In this document: one piece after another, positions 20,176-28,592 of the stretch | Position numbering within the stretch: position 1 is the stretch's first letter | Layout of the letters: each line of letters starts with the position of its first letter | Source of the DNA: Amphiduros pacificus | Lineage: Eukaryota > Annelida > Polychaeta > Phyllodocida > Hesionidae | Reading direction: 5' to 3' | Assembly (NCBI GenBank): GCA_949316495.1 | Contig: OX439010.1 | Location: forward strand, 16,858,809-16,922,808 | Length of the DNA stretch: 64,000 nucleotides | Translations under genes and position numbers: made by a program | Notes under the pieces: model-generated | What the model saw: only the letters and a program-made list of their open reading frames with translations | Databases searched by the model: none | Told to the model about the DNA's origin: nothing

Positions 20176-20625
20176 CCCTCACATCAGCGGGTGACTCTGC
20201 ATGTGACTGAATGTTGTTTTTTAGAGAACTCCCAAAACTAAAACTTTTGTCACATTGATCACAACTGTATGGCTTCTCTCCTGTATGTTTCATTTTATCA
20301 ATAGTCAAACCCCTAAATGAGTGAAACTTTTATTGCACAAATCACAACTAAATGGCTTCTCGCCTGTATGTATTCGCTGATGCACTTTCAAATTAGAGGA
20401 ACTCATGAGACGTTTTTCATACAGATCACAACTGAATGGTCTCTCCCCTGAATGCGTTCTTTTATGAATCATTAATTGACTTGGTGCCATAAACATTTTA
20501 CCATATTGATCACAGTTGTATGGTTTCTCTCCTGTTTTATCTCCAGTATATGTTTCTTTTACATAGATCACAACTAAATGGTCTCTTTTAGGTATGTGTT
20601 CGTTTATGAGTTTATGAGTGAACAT
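20176..20625 (-). pseudogene. ZNF-6: finger-only relic
   Basis: On the minus strand four decayed fingers remain: YNCDQYGKMFMAPSQLMIH (second Cys to Tyr), FSCDLYEKRLMSSSNLKVH (Cys to Tyr), FSCDLCNKSFTHL interrupted by a frameshift then TIDKMKH (His to Asp), and YSCDQCDKSFSFGSSLKNN (His to Asn). The N-terminal region and start are missing. It is a dead 3' end of a former paralogue between ZNF-5 and ZNF-7. Confidence 0.8.
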
Positions 20626-20805
20626 TAAAACAAAAAGTTGCTAAAATTGGCTTGTTCATGATTGATGTAACTCCAAACTCTCCTGCCCAGCTTGAGTGAA
20701 TGGCGATCAAAAGGAGGAAAGAAAATCATGGAGAAGTTGAATTTTGACATGGAATTTTACGCCGAGTTTAACCATGATAATATTAAGAGCAGTGTGCTTT
20801 CATTT

Positions 20806-23169
20806 CTACTTTTTCTTTGCATGACGTTCAATATGGCGTTTTCTAGTACTGTTGTCGATGAACCTTCTGTCACAGAGAGTACAAGGATAAGGCCTCTCTC
20901 CTGTGTGGGATCGTTTATGAACTTTCACAACATGAGGACGTGAAAATTTTTTATGACATATATCACAACTAAATCGCTTCTCACCAGTATGTACTCTCTG
21001 ATGATCTTTCAAAATAGCCTTTGTCTTGAAATTTCCTTTGCATATATCACAACTAAATGGTCTCTCTTCTGTGTGCGTTCGTTTATGCATCATTAACTGG
21101 CTGAAGGTCATAAACAATTTGCCACATTGATCACAATTAAAATTTTTCTCTCCCATGTTCTCCCCTGTGTGTATTCTCATGTGAATTTTCAAAGCATAAG
21201 CATTACATAACCTCCGGCCACACTCATTACATATGTGGGCTTTTGGAACATATTCCTTTGTGTGTATTTTCATGTGATTTTTAAAAGCACCGAGGTGAGT
21301 AAACTTTTTGTCACACTGATCACACTTGTGGGGTTTGTATCCGTGTGTTTTCTTCATATGATTCATTAAGGAAATAGAGTTTTCAAGCTTTTCATCGCAA
21401 TGGTCACAACTGACTGGCTCCCATATTGGGTGTGCGTTCTTTGTATGTATTTGCAAACTAGAGTACCTCTTAAAGACTTTGTCACACTGATCACAACCAA
21501 ACGGCTTCTCTACTGAATGTTTTGTCTTATGAGTTAACAACTGTTCCGAAGTCGTGAAATTTCTCTCACACTGATCACAACTGAATGGCCTCTCTCCTGT
21601 ATGTATTTTCATGTGATTTCTCAAACCAGCACTCAGACGATAGCTTTTGCCACACTGATTGCAGCTGTATGGTTTTTCTCCTGTATGTATACTCCGGTGA
21701 AGGTTCAATGTATTCTTCTCTGGATAACTTTTGCCACAATAATCACAAACATATGGTCTTTCTCCTGTATGTATAATCATGTGACGTTTCAAAGAATGGT
21801 GACAAGAGAACTTATTATTGCAATGCTCACAACTGACATTAACCTCTCCGTGTATTTGAATATGATGGACCAAATGAAGTGTTGTCCAAAACCTCTTGTC
21901 ACAAACATGACAGGCAAAAGGTAATTTTTTCCTTGGTAATTCACTGTTTGGAGCTGTTTGACCCAGATTTCCAGGTGTGTCAGATTTGATCGGTGCTATT
22001 ATCACAGGTGAACAATACAGAACATTAGTTTGAAAATCTGCCTGAGGATTTGCAGTATCTGTATTTGCCTGATAAACACCATCTGACCTTTGATATGTTT
22101 TTGAATAAGTAATAGAACTATTGTCCTGCAGATCACAACTAATGGATTTCTCTTTGATATGTGTTCTTTTATGAATCTCTAATTGACTGGACGCCATAAA
22201 CATTTTGTCACATTGATCACAATTAAAATGTTCTTCTCCTTTCTCCTCTGCTGCATGTTTTTTAACATGTATTTTCAAATTATCTGAATCAAGGAATCTC
22301 TTATCACACAGATCGCAAATGTAGGTTTTCATATTGCTTTGTTTTGTATGCAAGGTCATGTGTCTTATCAAAGCACGAGCCTCTCTATATTTTTTGTCAC
22401 ACTCATCACAAGTGTACGGTTTCTCAACATGACTCTTCATATGATGCATTAAGGCAATTGGCTTTGTGAACTTTTCGTCACAGTAGGCACAGCTGATCGG
22501 TTCCTCTCCTTCGTGTATTTTCATGTGACGATACAAAGATTGGTGAAGTGGAAACTTTCTCTGACACTGGTGACAACAGACGTCCTTCTCTCCATGTAAT
22601 TTCACATGATGAGCCAAATGAGCAGACTTCCAAAACTTGTTGTCACAAACATGACAAGCAAAATATATTTTTCTATCTGTTTCAGATTCTTCTGGTGCTA
22701 TTATCACAGGTGAACAAAATGTAACATTATTATCTGCCTCAGCTTGTTCATTATCCATATTAGTCTCATGTGAAGTTTGTGTACCTAAACATGCACTGTT
22801 CTTGGACTGATAATCGTTAATTGTCTCATCATTTTCTGTCTTGACAGTTATTGCCTCATCAGTCGTGGGTGTGACATGCTCATCTTGATATTGTTGTATA
22901 GTCTCACTTGAATGGTTTATGTTCTCATAATCAAATTTCACGTGCAACAAATCACTGCTGTCAAACTCACATTTTACAGTTGATGGATCACTGCTTTTCA
23001 TGCTTGACAGATCACTGCTACTTCCATGAACTGGGTCATGATATTCTTTATTTGTTCCAACATTAACCAAAGTTTTCAACTCTGAATCCGCATGGAAAGA
23101 GCTCAAACAAAACTCCTTCGACTTTGTATCATTTGTTGGTAATTCTGTCCATCCAAACTGCTCTGTCAT
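20806..23169 (-). CDS. ZNF-7: double-array C2H2 zinc-finger protein, 19 fingers, 787 aa
   Basis: The start is the ATG at 23169 (MTEQFGWTEL). The frame extends upstream only through a non-ATG codon. The N-terminal region carries VKCE and VKTE, then CSPVIIAPEESETD. A first array of six fingers follows. After it comes a decayed finger (ISCDLQDNSS) and a second copy of the pre-finger linker, LYCSPVIIAPIKSDT, leading into a second array of 13 fingers that again opens with an FACHVCDKRFW finger. The protein is thus two family members fused in frame. The last fingers and the 3' flank are almost identical to those of ZNF-10, which has the same fused plan. An acceptor-like TTGCACCTTTAG ends at 23198. 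Confidence 0.88.
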   Translation of the reverse strand: MTEQFGWTELPTNDTKSKEFCLSSFHADSELKTLVNVGTNKEYHDPVHGSSSDLSSMKSSDPSTVKCEFDSSDLLHVKFDYENINHSSETIQQYQDEHVTPTTDEAITVKTENDETINDYQSKNSACLGTQTSHETNMDNEQAEADNNVTFCSPVIIAPEESETDRKIYFACHVCDNKFWKSAHLAHHVKLHGEKDVCCHQCQRKFPLHQSLYRHMKIHEGEEPISCAYCDEKFTKPIALMHHMKSHVEKPYTCDECDKKYREARALIRHMTLHTKQSNMKTYICDLCDKRFLDSDNLKIHVKKHAAEEKGEEHFNCDQCDKMFMASSQLEIHKRTHIKEKSISCDLQDNSSITYSKTYQRSDGVYQANTDTANPQADFQTNVLYCSPVIIAPIKSDTPGNLGQTAPNSELPRKKLPFACHVCDKRFWTTLHLVHHIQIHGEVNVSCEHCNNKFSCHHSLKRHMIIHTGERPYVCDYCGKSYPEKNTLNLHRSIHTGEKPYSCNQCGKSYRLSAGLRNHMKIHTGERPFSCDQCERNFTTSEQLLTHKTKHSVEKPFGCDQCDKVFKRYSSLQIHTKNAHPIWEPVSCDHCDEKLENSISLMNHMKKTHGYKPHKCDQCDKKFTHLGAFKNHMKIHTKEYVPKAHICNECGRRLCNAYALKIHMRIHTGENMGEKNFNCDQCGKLFMTFSQLMMHKRTHTEERPFSCDICKGNFKTKAILKDHQRVHTGEKRFSCDICHKKFSRPHVVKVHKRSHTGERPYPCTLCDRRFIDNSTRKRHIERHAKKK

Positions 23170-23271
23170 ATTATTATTCAATTTGATTCACCAAATTCTA
23201 AAGGTGCAAATGAACTGTGTATTTCCAGTGGACTTATGTTTGTAGAATCAACAACACACAACTATCAGACA

Positions 23272-23400
23272 AGATATGATTTGTGATGTTGGCTGCCCCA
23301 CCTTTGCATTGTTGGAGGAAGTCAATTGCAATATGTCCTTGACCTTGAATAGGCATTTACTTTCCTTGACTTCTGCCACTGAAGACTTACAATCACAATT
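23272..23400 (-). promoter_or_regulatory. conserved 5' block of ZNF-7
   Basis: On the gene strand: AGTCTTCAGTGGCAGAAGTC, GGAAAG, CAAGGTCAAGGACAT (23336-23350), then a SINE-like piece (GGGGCAGCCAACATC). The ACACCAGATGG core is not visible here. The segment 23190-23310 is repeated at 23651-23790. Confidence 0.45.
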
Positions 23401-23552
23401 GTCAATTGTGTGGCCCAAGGTGGACTGGATTCCATCTCAATACTGACAAGCAGGAATTATCAAGATTTGGGTCTGGCACAAGGCGAGGGCCAAGGCACCA
23501 ATTAAGCATTAAATGGGCTGTGACATGGGTCCTTGGCAATCCCAAGTCAGCA

Positions 23553-23623
23553 TCAGAAGAGCCTGAACAAAACTCATTCCCTTCATTTGTTGGTAATTCT
23601 GTCCATCCACACTGTTCTGTCTT
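23553..23623 (-). pseudogene. N-terminal relic of a deleted zinc-finger paralogue
   Basis: Minus strand reads KTEQCGWTELPTNEGNEF, the family start with ATG changed to AAG at 23621-23623. It is followed toward lower coordinates by unrelated sequence, so the rest of the gene is gone. Its own upstream segment (23640-23800) duplicates the ZNF-7 upstream segment, including the AATTCTAAAAGGTGCAAA acceptor region and the GATTTGTGATGTTG repeat. Confidence 0.75.
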
Positions 23624-23726
23624 GACATTATTGTTCAGTTTGATTCACCAAATTCTAAAAGGTGCAAAAGAACTGTGCATTTTCAGTCGAATTATATTTG
23701 TAGAATCAACAACACCCAACTCTCAG

Positions 23727-23770
23727 ACAAGATATGATTTGTGATGTTGTCTGCCCCACTTTTGCATTGT
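23727..23770 (-). repeat. SINE-like repeat piece belonging to the relic
   Basis: TATGATTTGTGATGTTGTCT followed by GCCCCACTTTTGC, parallel to 23272-23310. Confidence 0.5.
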
Positions 23771-24392
23771 TGGAGGAAGTCAACCTGGAACAAATGCATT
23801 AAATGGGCTGTGATATGGGTTCATGATAATTTGCACAAATGCCCAAGAAGTCAGGATCAAGCCACCCTCCAACGGTTGATTGCCTTTGCAATTTGCCTTG
23901 TTTCGAAACATGAGGATACCATTCATAAAATTGGTTGCTAATTGTTTGTATATACATGTGGAGGATGTAGAAAACAGCTTTGACTTGTCTGTACCATTGA
24001 AACCAACTGGAGGCTGCATGTCAATCAACACTGCTACACTTTATAATTACGCATGTAATTACATCTGTAAAGTTAAGTTTGGTGACAATTCAGGCATTTT
24101 GGGAAGTGTGAGCACCAACAAGACATTTTTTCTTGACCTTTACTTGACCTTTCAGGAAAGGTCATAGGATGATCAATAAATATCATGCTTTTGTTTTTGC
24201 AAGTTTGAGAATCTGTAAGGTATTCTTAACCTAAACTAATAGCAACCTTCTAAAAGGTCATTGAAAGGTCAACATCATACAGGAATTGGGAAGTTAAATT
24301 TGCAAGAAGTTTGATCAGATGGACGGACACATAAACATTGTCCATCTTATTGTCCCCTACAAAAGTTTGTTTTGCCACGGTGAGCTATTTAA

Positions 24393-24701
24393 CCCCTAAG
24401 GGACTAGGCTATCTAAATTTTGTTGGTTGGCAGGACTAACCAATTTTTTTCTGGACAAGTGTATCTACATACTAAATTAATAAAATTTATAACCATGGTA
24501 ATTCAATATGCTTAATGAAATGCTGGGGTCAAAAGTACATGATCAAAGTTGTCTCACGTCATTATCATGTTTACATTGTAACAAGTTCCAGCCCTTCAGA
24601 ATGTTACAAATGACGTCATTAAGCCAGAACAATGGGGACGTCAACGTCCCTCCCGTCCGTTACCGGTGGTGGACGTTGCTGTCCTTCCCGTCCGTTAGGG
24701 G
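24393..24701. mobile_element. piggyBac-like MITE, 309 bp
   Basis: The ends are inverted: CCCCTAAGGGAC at the left and GTCCGTTAGGGG at the right. TTAA lies directly outside both (24389-24392 and 24702-24705), which is the piggyBac target duplication. The right end has a repeated CCCGTCCGTTA. There is no transposase. Confidence 0.75.
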
Positions 24702-24705
24702 TTAA

Positions 24706-25404
24706 AGGCCAAATAAGCCACAAATTCCAAAAATATGGGGAAGAGCCGATTCTTTACACATGTGGGGAGAACAAACTTGATATTATGGATATGTGAAGTG
24801 TACATAAAAATTATTTATTGCGATAGACATTTGTTTATTTTGGGTCGGGGTTAAGGTGAAGACATGCAATATTGTAAGTTTTATTGATTATGCTCTCCTG
24901 ACTGTAATAATATAGCAATATCAATGTAACAATGCAAATGTAATTGAACTGTGGTTGGAGGAGTTGGAAATAGATGACCATGAGCATTTTCAATGACAGA
25001 AAAGAAACACTTTCAGCAAAATGTGGTACTTCATAGAAATAACATTTATTGCCACTGCACCTATTATACACATTTTGTACTTATCATTTATACTTACACT
25101 CTACATGAAATCGGATTGTATTCAAAAGCACAGTACATGCACAAATTAGAATTTTAGTTATGGTTCAAGACAAATACACTGCAGCATAAATCGTTCAAAC
25201 CATACAGAAAAAAATAATTTATAACCCACGTGAAATGATTACACATTCTCCAGCACTGATGACAGAATAACACTGATAGTCCCTTTTTTCACATTCAGAT
25301 CAGAAAATTGTATCTGGAGGTCACAATGATAGAGACTGTCCCTTTGATAATGTTAAATGGAATTTTAAGCTTAATTTTACCATAATAATAAAAACTGTTT
25401 GCAA
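24706..25404. other. intergenic and 3' flank of ZNF-8
   Basis: AT-rich. The last 30 bp before ZNF-8 share ATAATAATAAAAAC and GCAATCATGTCTGCATTTT with the 3' flank of ZNF-9. Nothing else is recognised. Confidence 0.4.
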
Positions 25405-27285
25405 TCATGTCTGCATTTTCTTTGCATGACGTTCAATGTGGCGTTTTCTAGTACTGTTGTCGATGAACCTTCTGTCACAGAGAGTACAAGGATAAGGCCT
25501 CTCTCCTGTGTGGGATCGTTTATGAACTTTCACAACATGAGCACGAGAGAATTTTTTATTACATATATCACAACTGAATCGCTTCTCACCAGTATGCACT
25601 CTCTGATGATCTTTCAATATAGTCTTTGTCCTGAAATTACGGTTGCACAGATCACAACTAAATGGTCTCTCTTCGGTGTGCGTTCGTTTATGAATCATTA
25701 ACTGGCTGGAGGTCATGAACAATTTGCCACATTCATCACAATTGAAATTTTTCTCTCCCATATTCTCCCCAGTGTGTATTTTCATATGTTTTCTCAAATA
25801 TGCAGCATTACTAAACCCCTTGCCACACTCCTTACAAGTGTGGGCTTTTGGAACATATTCCTTTGCATGAAGTTTCATGTGTCTTTTCAAACCGCAGAGG
25901 AGAGTAAACTTATTGTTACACTGATCACACTTGTAGGGCTTATATCCATGCATTTTCTTCATGTGATCCATTAAAGTAAAGGAGTTCTCAAACATTTCAT
26001 CACAATAATCACAACTGACTGGTTCACCTCTTGTATGCATTTTCTTATGTTTTCCCAAACTAGAGTACCTTTTAAAGATTTTGTCGCACTGATCACAACT
26101 GAATGGCTTCTCTCCTGAATGTGTTGCTTTATGACAAGTCAACTGTTTGGACGTCATGAACTTTTTGTCACACTGATCACAACTGAATGGCTTCTCTCCT
26201 GTGTGGGTTCTCATATGAACTTTCAAATTACTGGGATCACGATAGCTTTTGTCACACTGATCACAAATGAATGGCTTCTCTTTCAAATGTGTTGTTTTAT
26301 GACTGGTCAATTGAGAGGAAGTTATGAACTTTTTGTTGCATTGATCACAACTGAATGGCTTCTCTCCTGTATGAGTTCTCATATGTATTTTCAAATGACT
26401 ACTTTCACAATAGCTTTTGTCACACTGATCACAGCTGAATGGCTTCTCTCCTGTATGTTTCTCTATGTGATGTTGGAATTCACTGGATTCAATATATCTG
26501 TCTCGACATTGATCGAAACTGAATGACATCTCTCCTGTGTGTTTTATCATATGAAGTCTCAAAGATCGGTGAAAAGAAAACTCTTTGTTGCACCTCTCAC
26601 AACGTATGTACTTCTCTCCGTGTATTTGAATATGATGAGCCAAAGAACCTGTTGTCCAAAACCTGCTGTCACAAACATGACAAGCAAAAGGTATATTTTC
26701 TCTCAGTAAATCATTGCTTGTTACTGGCTGACCCTGAATTTCAGATGCATCAGATTTGATTGGTGCTATTATCACAGGTGAATTAAATTGGACATCAATT
26801 TGATGAGCTACCTCTTGTTGTTCAATATTTGTATTTACCTCATGTACAATTTGTGTTCCTAAAAATAATGCACTGTTAACAGTTGACTGATAATCATCAA
26901 CTGTTTCTTCCTTTTCTGTTTTGACAGTTACTGCCTGGTCCTCTGTGGGTTTAATGTGTTCAACTTGATAACATTGTGTTGTCCTACTGAGCTGGTTTAC
27001 GCTCTCATAATCAAAATTCACACATGACTGATCGATACTGTCAAACTCACTTTTCATAGTTGATATATTACTGCCGTGAAAATCATTTATCACTTTTGAC
27101 AGATCACTGCTGTTTATAATTTCCTTCTTAATAAAGACGAGTACATCTGGATTATGATATTTTTTATCTGTTTCAACATTAGCCAAAGATTTTGATTCTG
27201 CATCAAAAAAGTCAATGCACAACTCATTCCCTTCATTTGTAACTATTTCTTTATGTCTAAGCTGGTTACCAAACTGTTCTGTCAT
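25405..27285 (-). CDS. ZNF-8: C2H2 zinc-finger protein, 14 intact of 15 fingers, 626 aa
   Basis: The N-terminal region has IKKE, MKSE and VKTE, then NSPVIIAPIKSD. Finger 1 is FACHVCDSRFWTTGSLAHH. Finger 3 (FSFDQCRDRYIESSEFQHH) has its first Cys changed to Phe. Fingers 4-7 are two rounds of a two-finger module: a DKSY-HMRTH finger followed by a KKFxTS-QLT-HKTTH finger. Fingers 9-15 match ZNF-9 closely, and the last fingers also match ZNF-7 and ZNF-10. The start at 27285 is MTEQFGNQL. The acceptor-like TTTCCACCTTTTAG ends at 27315, 30 bp upstream. Confidence 0.9.
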   Translation of the reverse strand: MTEQFGNQLRHKEIVTNEGNELCIDFFDAESKSLANVETDKKYHNPDVLVFIKKEIINSSDLSKVINDFHGSNISTMKSEFDSIDQSCVNFDYESVNQLSRTTQCYQVEHIKPTEDQAVTVKTEKEETVDDYQSTVNSALFLGTQIVHEVNTNIEQQEVAHQIDVQFNSPVIIAPIKSDASEIQGQPVTSNDLLRENIPFACHVCDSRFWTTGSLAHHIQIHGEKYIRCERCNKEFSFHRSLRLHMIKHTGEMSFSFDQCRDRYIESSEFQHHIEKHTGEKPFSCDQCDKSYCESSHLKIHMRTHTGEKPFSCDQCNKKFITSSQLTSHKTTHLKEKPFICDQCDKSYRDPSNLKVHMRTHTGEKPFSCDQCDKKFMTSKQLTCHKATHSGEKPFSCDQCDKIFKRYSSLGKHKKMHTRGEPVSCDYCDEMFENSFTLMDHMKKMHGYKPYKCDQCNNKFTLLCGLKRHMKLHAKEYVPKAHTCKECGKGFSNAAYLRKHMKIHTGENMGEKNFNCDECGKLFMTSSQLMIHKRTHTEERPFSCDLCNRNFRTKTILKDHQRVHTGEKRFSCDICNKKFSRAHVVKVHKRSHTGERPYPCTLCDRRFIDNSTRKRHIERHAKKMQT

Positions 27286-27397
27286 ATCTTAGTTCAAATG
27301 ATATCCATATAATTCTAAAAGGTGGAAATGAAATGTGTAATTCCAATGGAATAATGTTTGCAGAGACAGAATGAACAACCACACCCAAACAATTTGT

Positions 27398-27580
27398 TTT
27401 GATCTGATTTGAAGAGTTGGCCACTCCACTTATGTCTCATGGGCCCTCAGAGCCTATGAAGCATGGCTACAGAGCTAGATCGTAGAGAGAACAACCAACA
27501 TCTCCAATCTGTGTGTACTGACTGCCCAGTGCAGTTCCCTACATTCATGAGCAACTACCCTATAACACTACGTCCCACTA
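27398..27580 (-). repeat. SINE-like repeat upstream of ZNF-8
   Basis: GATCTGATTTGAAGAGTTGG, CCACTCCACTTATGTCTC, GGGCCCTCAGAGCCTATG, CATGGCTACAGAGCTAG, ATCTCCAATCTGTGTGT and CCCAGTGCAG occur in the order of the 56318-56545 copy. Confidence 0.6.
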
Positions 27581-27654
27581 GTGTCAACATTAGATCATTG
27601 GATATGATTTGTGATGTTGGCTGCCCTTACTCTAGCAGTAGTCAACCTGGAGTA

Positions 27655-27830
27655 ATTATAATTTGTCCTTGACCTTGGATAAGCATAAACTTTCCTGGAC
27701 TCCTATCAATGAAGACTTACAATCACAAAGTGTACAAAGACACCAATCAAGCATTAAATGGGCTTTGATTGGGGTTCAACTCTATTGACCCAGGGGACTC
27801 CTGTTATCACAGTGACATCTGGTGTTTGAA
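27655..27830 (-). promoter_or_regulatory. conserved 5' block of ZNF-8
   Basis: On the gene strand: AAACACCAGATGTC (27814-27827), further on AAGTCTTCATTGATAGGAG, GGAAAG and CAAGGTCAAGGACAAAT (27663-27679). The distance between the two halves is larger than in other copies. Confidence 0.45.
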
Positions 27831-28592
27831 TGATAAACTACATGTGAAGTATGTCAAGATCATTTTCAGAGGCCAAACCCAACCAACAATAATTAGCTTG
27901 CTCAGAGAGAAGACCACACCAATGGATTATGCAATACTAGATTTATTTGTTGGATAGCAATTAACAACATTTATTCACAATCAATCCCTTGCGGTGAGCT
28001 TGACAGCTGCACAGGTTTAAAAGAAATTTTATGTTTGGCAGCCAAGATTGAATGTTGCATTCAAATAGATAATTAAAAAAAAACAAATTTCTTTTTAAAT
28101 AATATTTCAATTCATATTTAATATAAAGTTAGAACATGTTATTCAATGACTTAGAGGTAGTTGACAGATAAGAAACCAGACCCCACAGCCCCACTGGGAC
28201 TCTCACTTTTGTTGATCTAAGATAACTCTCCTTACCACAGATGCTATTTAATCTCTGGAATTAATGAATGGAAAACACCACAACCGCACCTGACACACCA
28301 CTCAATTTGGTCTTCTAATCCATTTTAAAAACACAACAAACAAATTGAAGAGGCAAACTAAATTAACCTAACAGTCATGAGAGTCCCCTGGTTAATATCA
28401 GATGTACATGGTCTGTTAATATACAGTGGGATATCACATCCAAACAAGGCTACTTTGGCAAGTATATGACATTAACCTCATCTTAAAGGTAAAAAGTAAT
28501 TGTAAAACTTGTTAAAATAGATACCTTGTGACAAATGCCACAAAAGGTACTGTAATATTTAAGTTTTCTATAATAATAAAAACAGCTTGCAA
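27831..28592. other. intergenic, no recognised content
   Basis: AT-rich DNA between the ZNF-8 upstream region and the 3' end of ZNF-9. Nothing recognised. Confidence 0.4.

Noticed and set aside
18577-20241. Long Pro/His-rich reading frame (554 aa) on the plus strand
   Set aside because: It coincides with the C-rich minisatellite; several overlapping frames on both strands are open for the same reason, and nothing outside the repeat looks coding.
23169-23181. Longer N-termini of ZNF-7, -9, -12 and -15 (MNNN, MDNNI, MNCRI)
   Set aside because: The first codon in each case is TTG, not ATG; the conserved MTEQ/MAEQ ATG a few codons later is the likely start.
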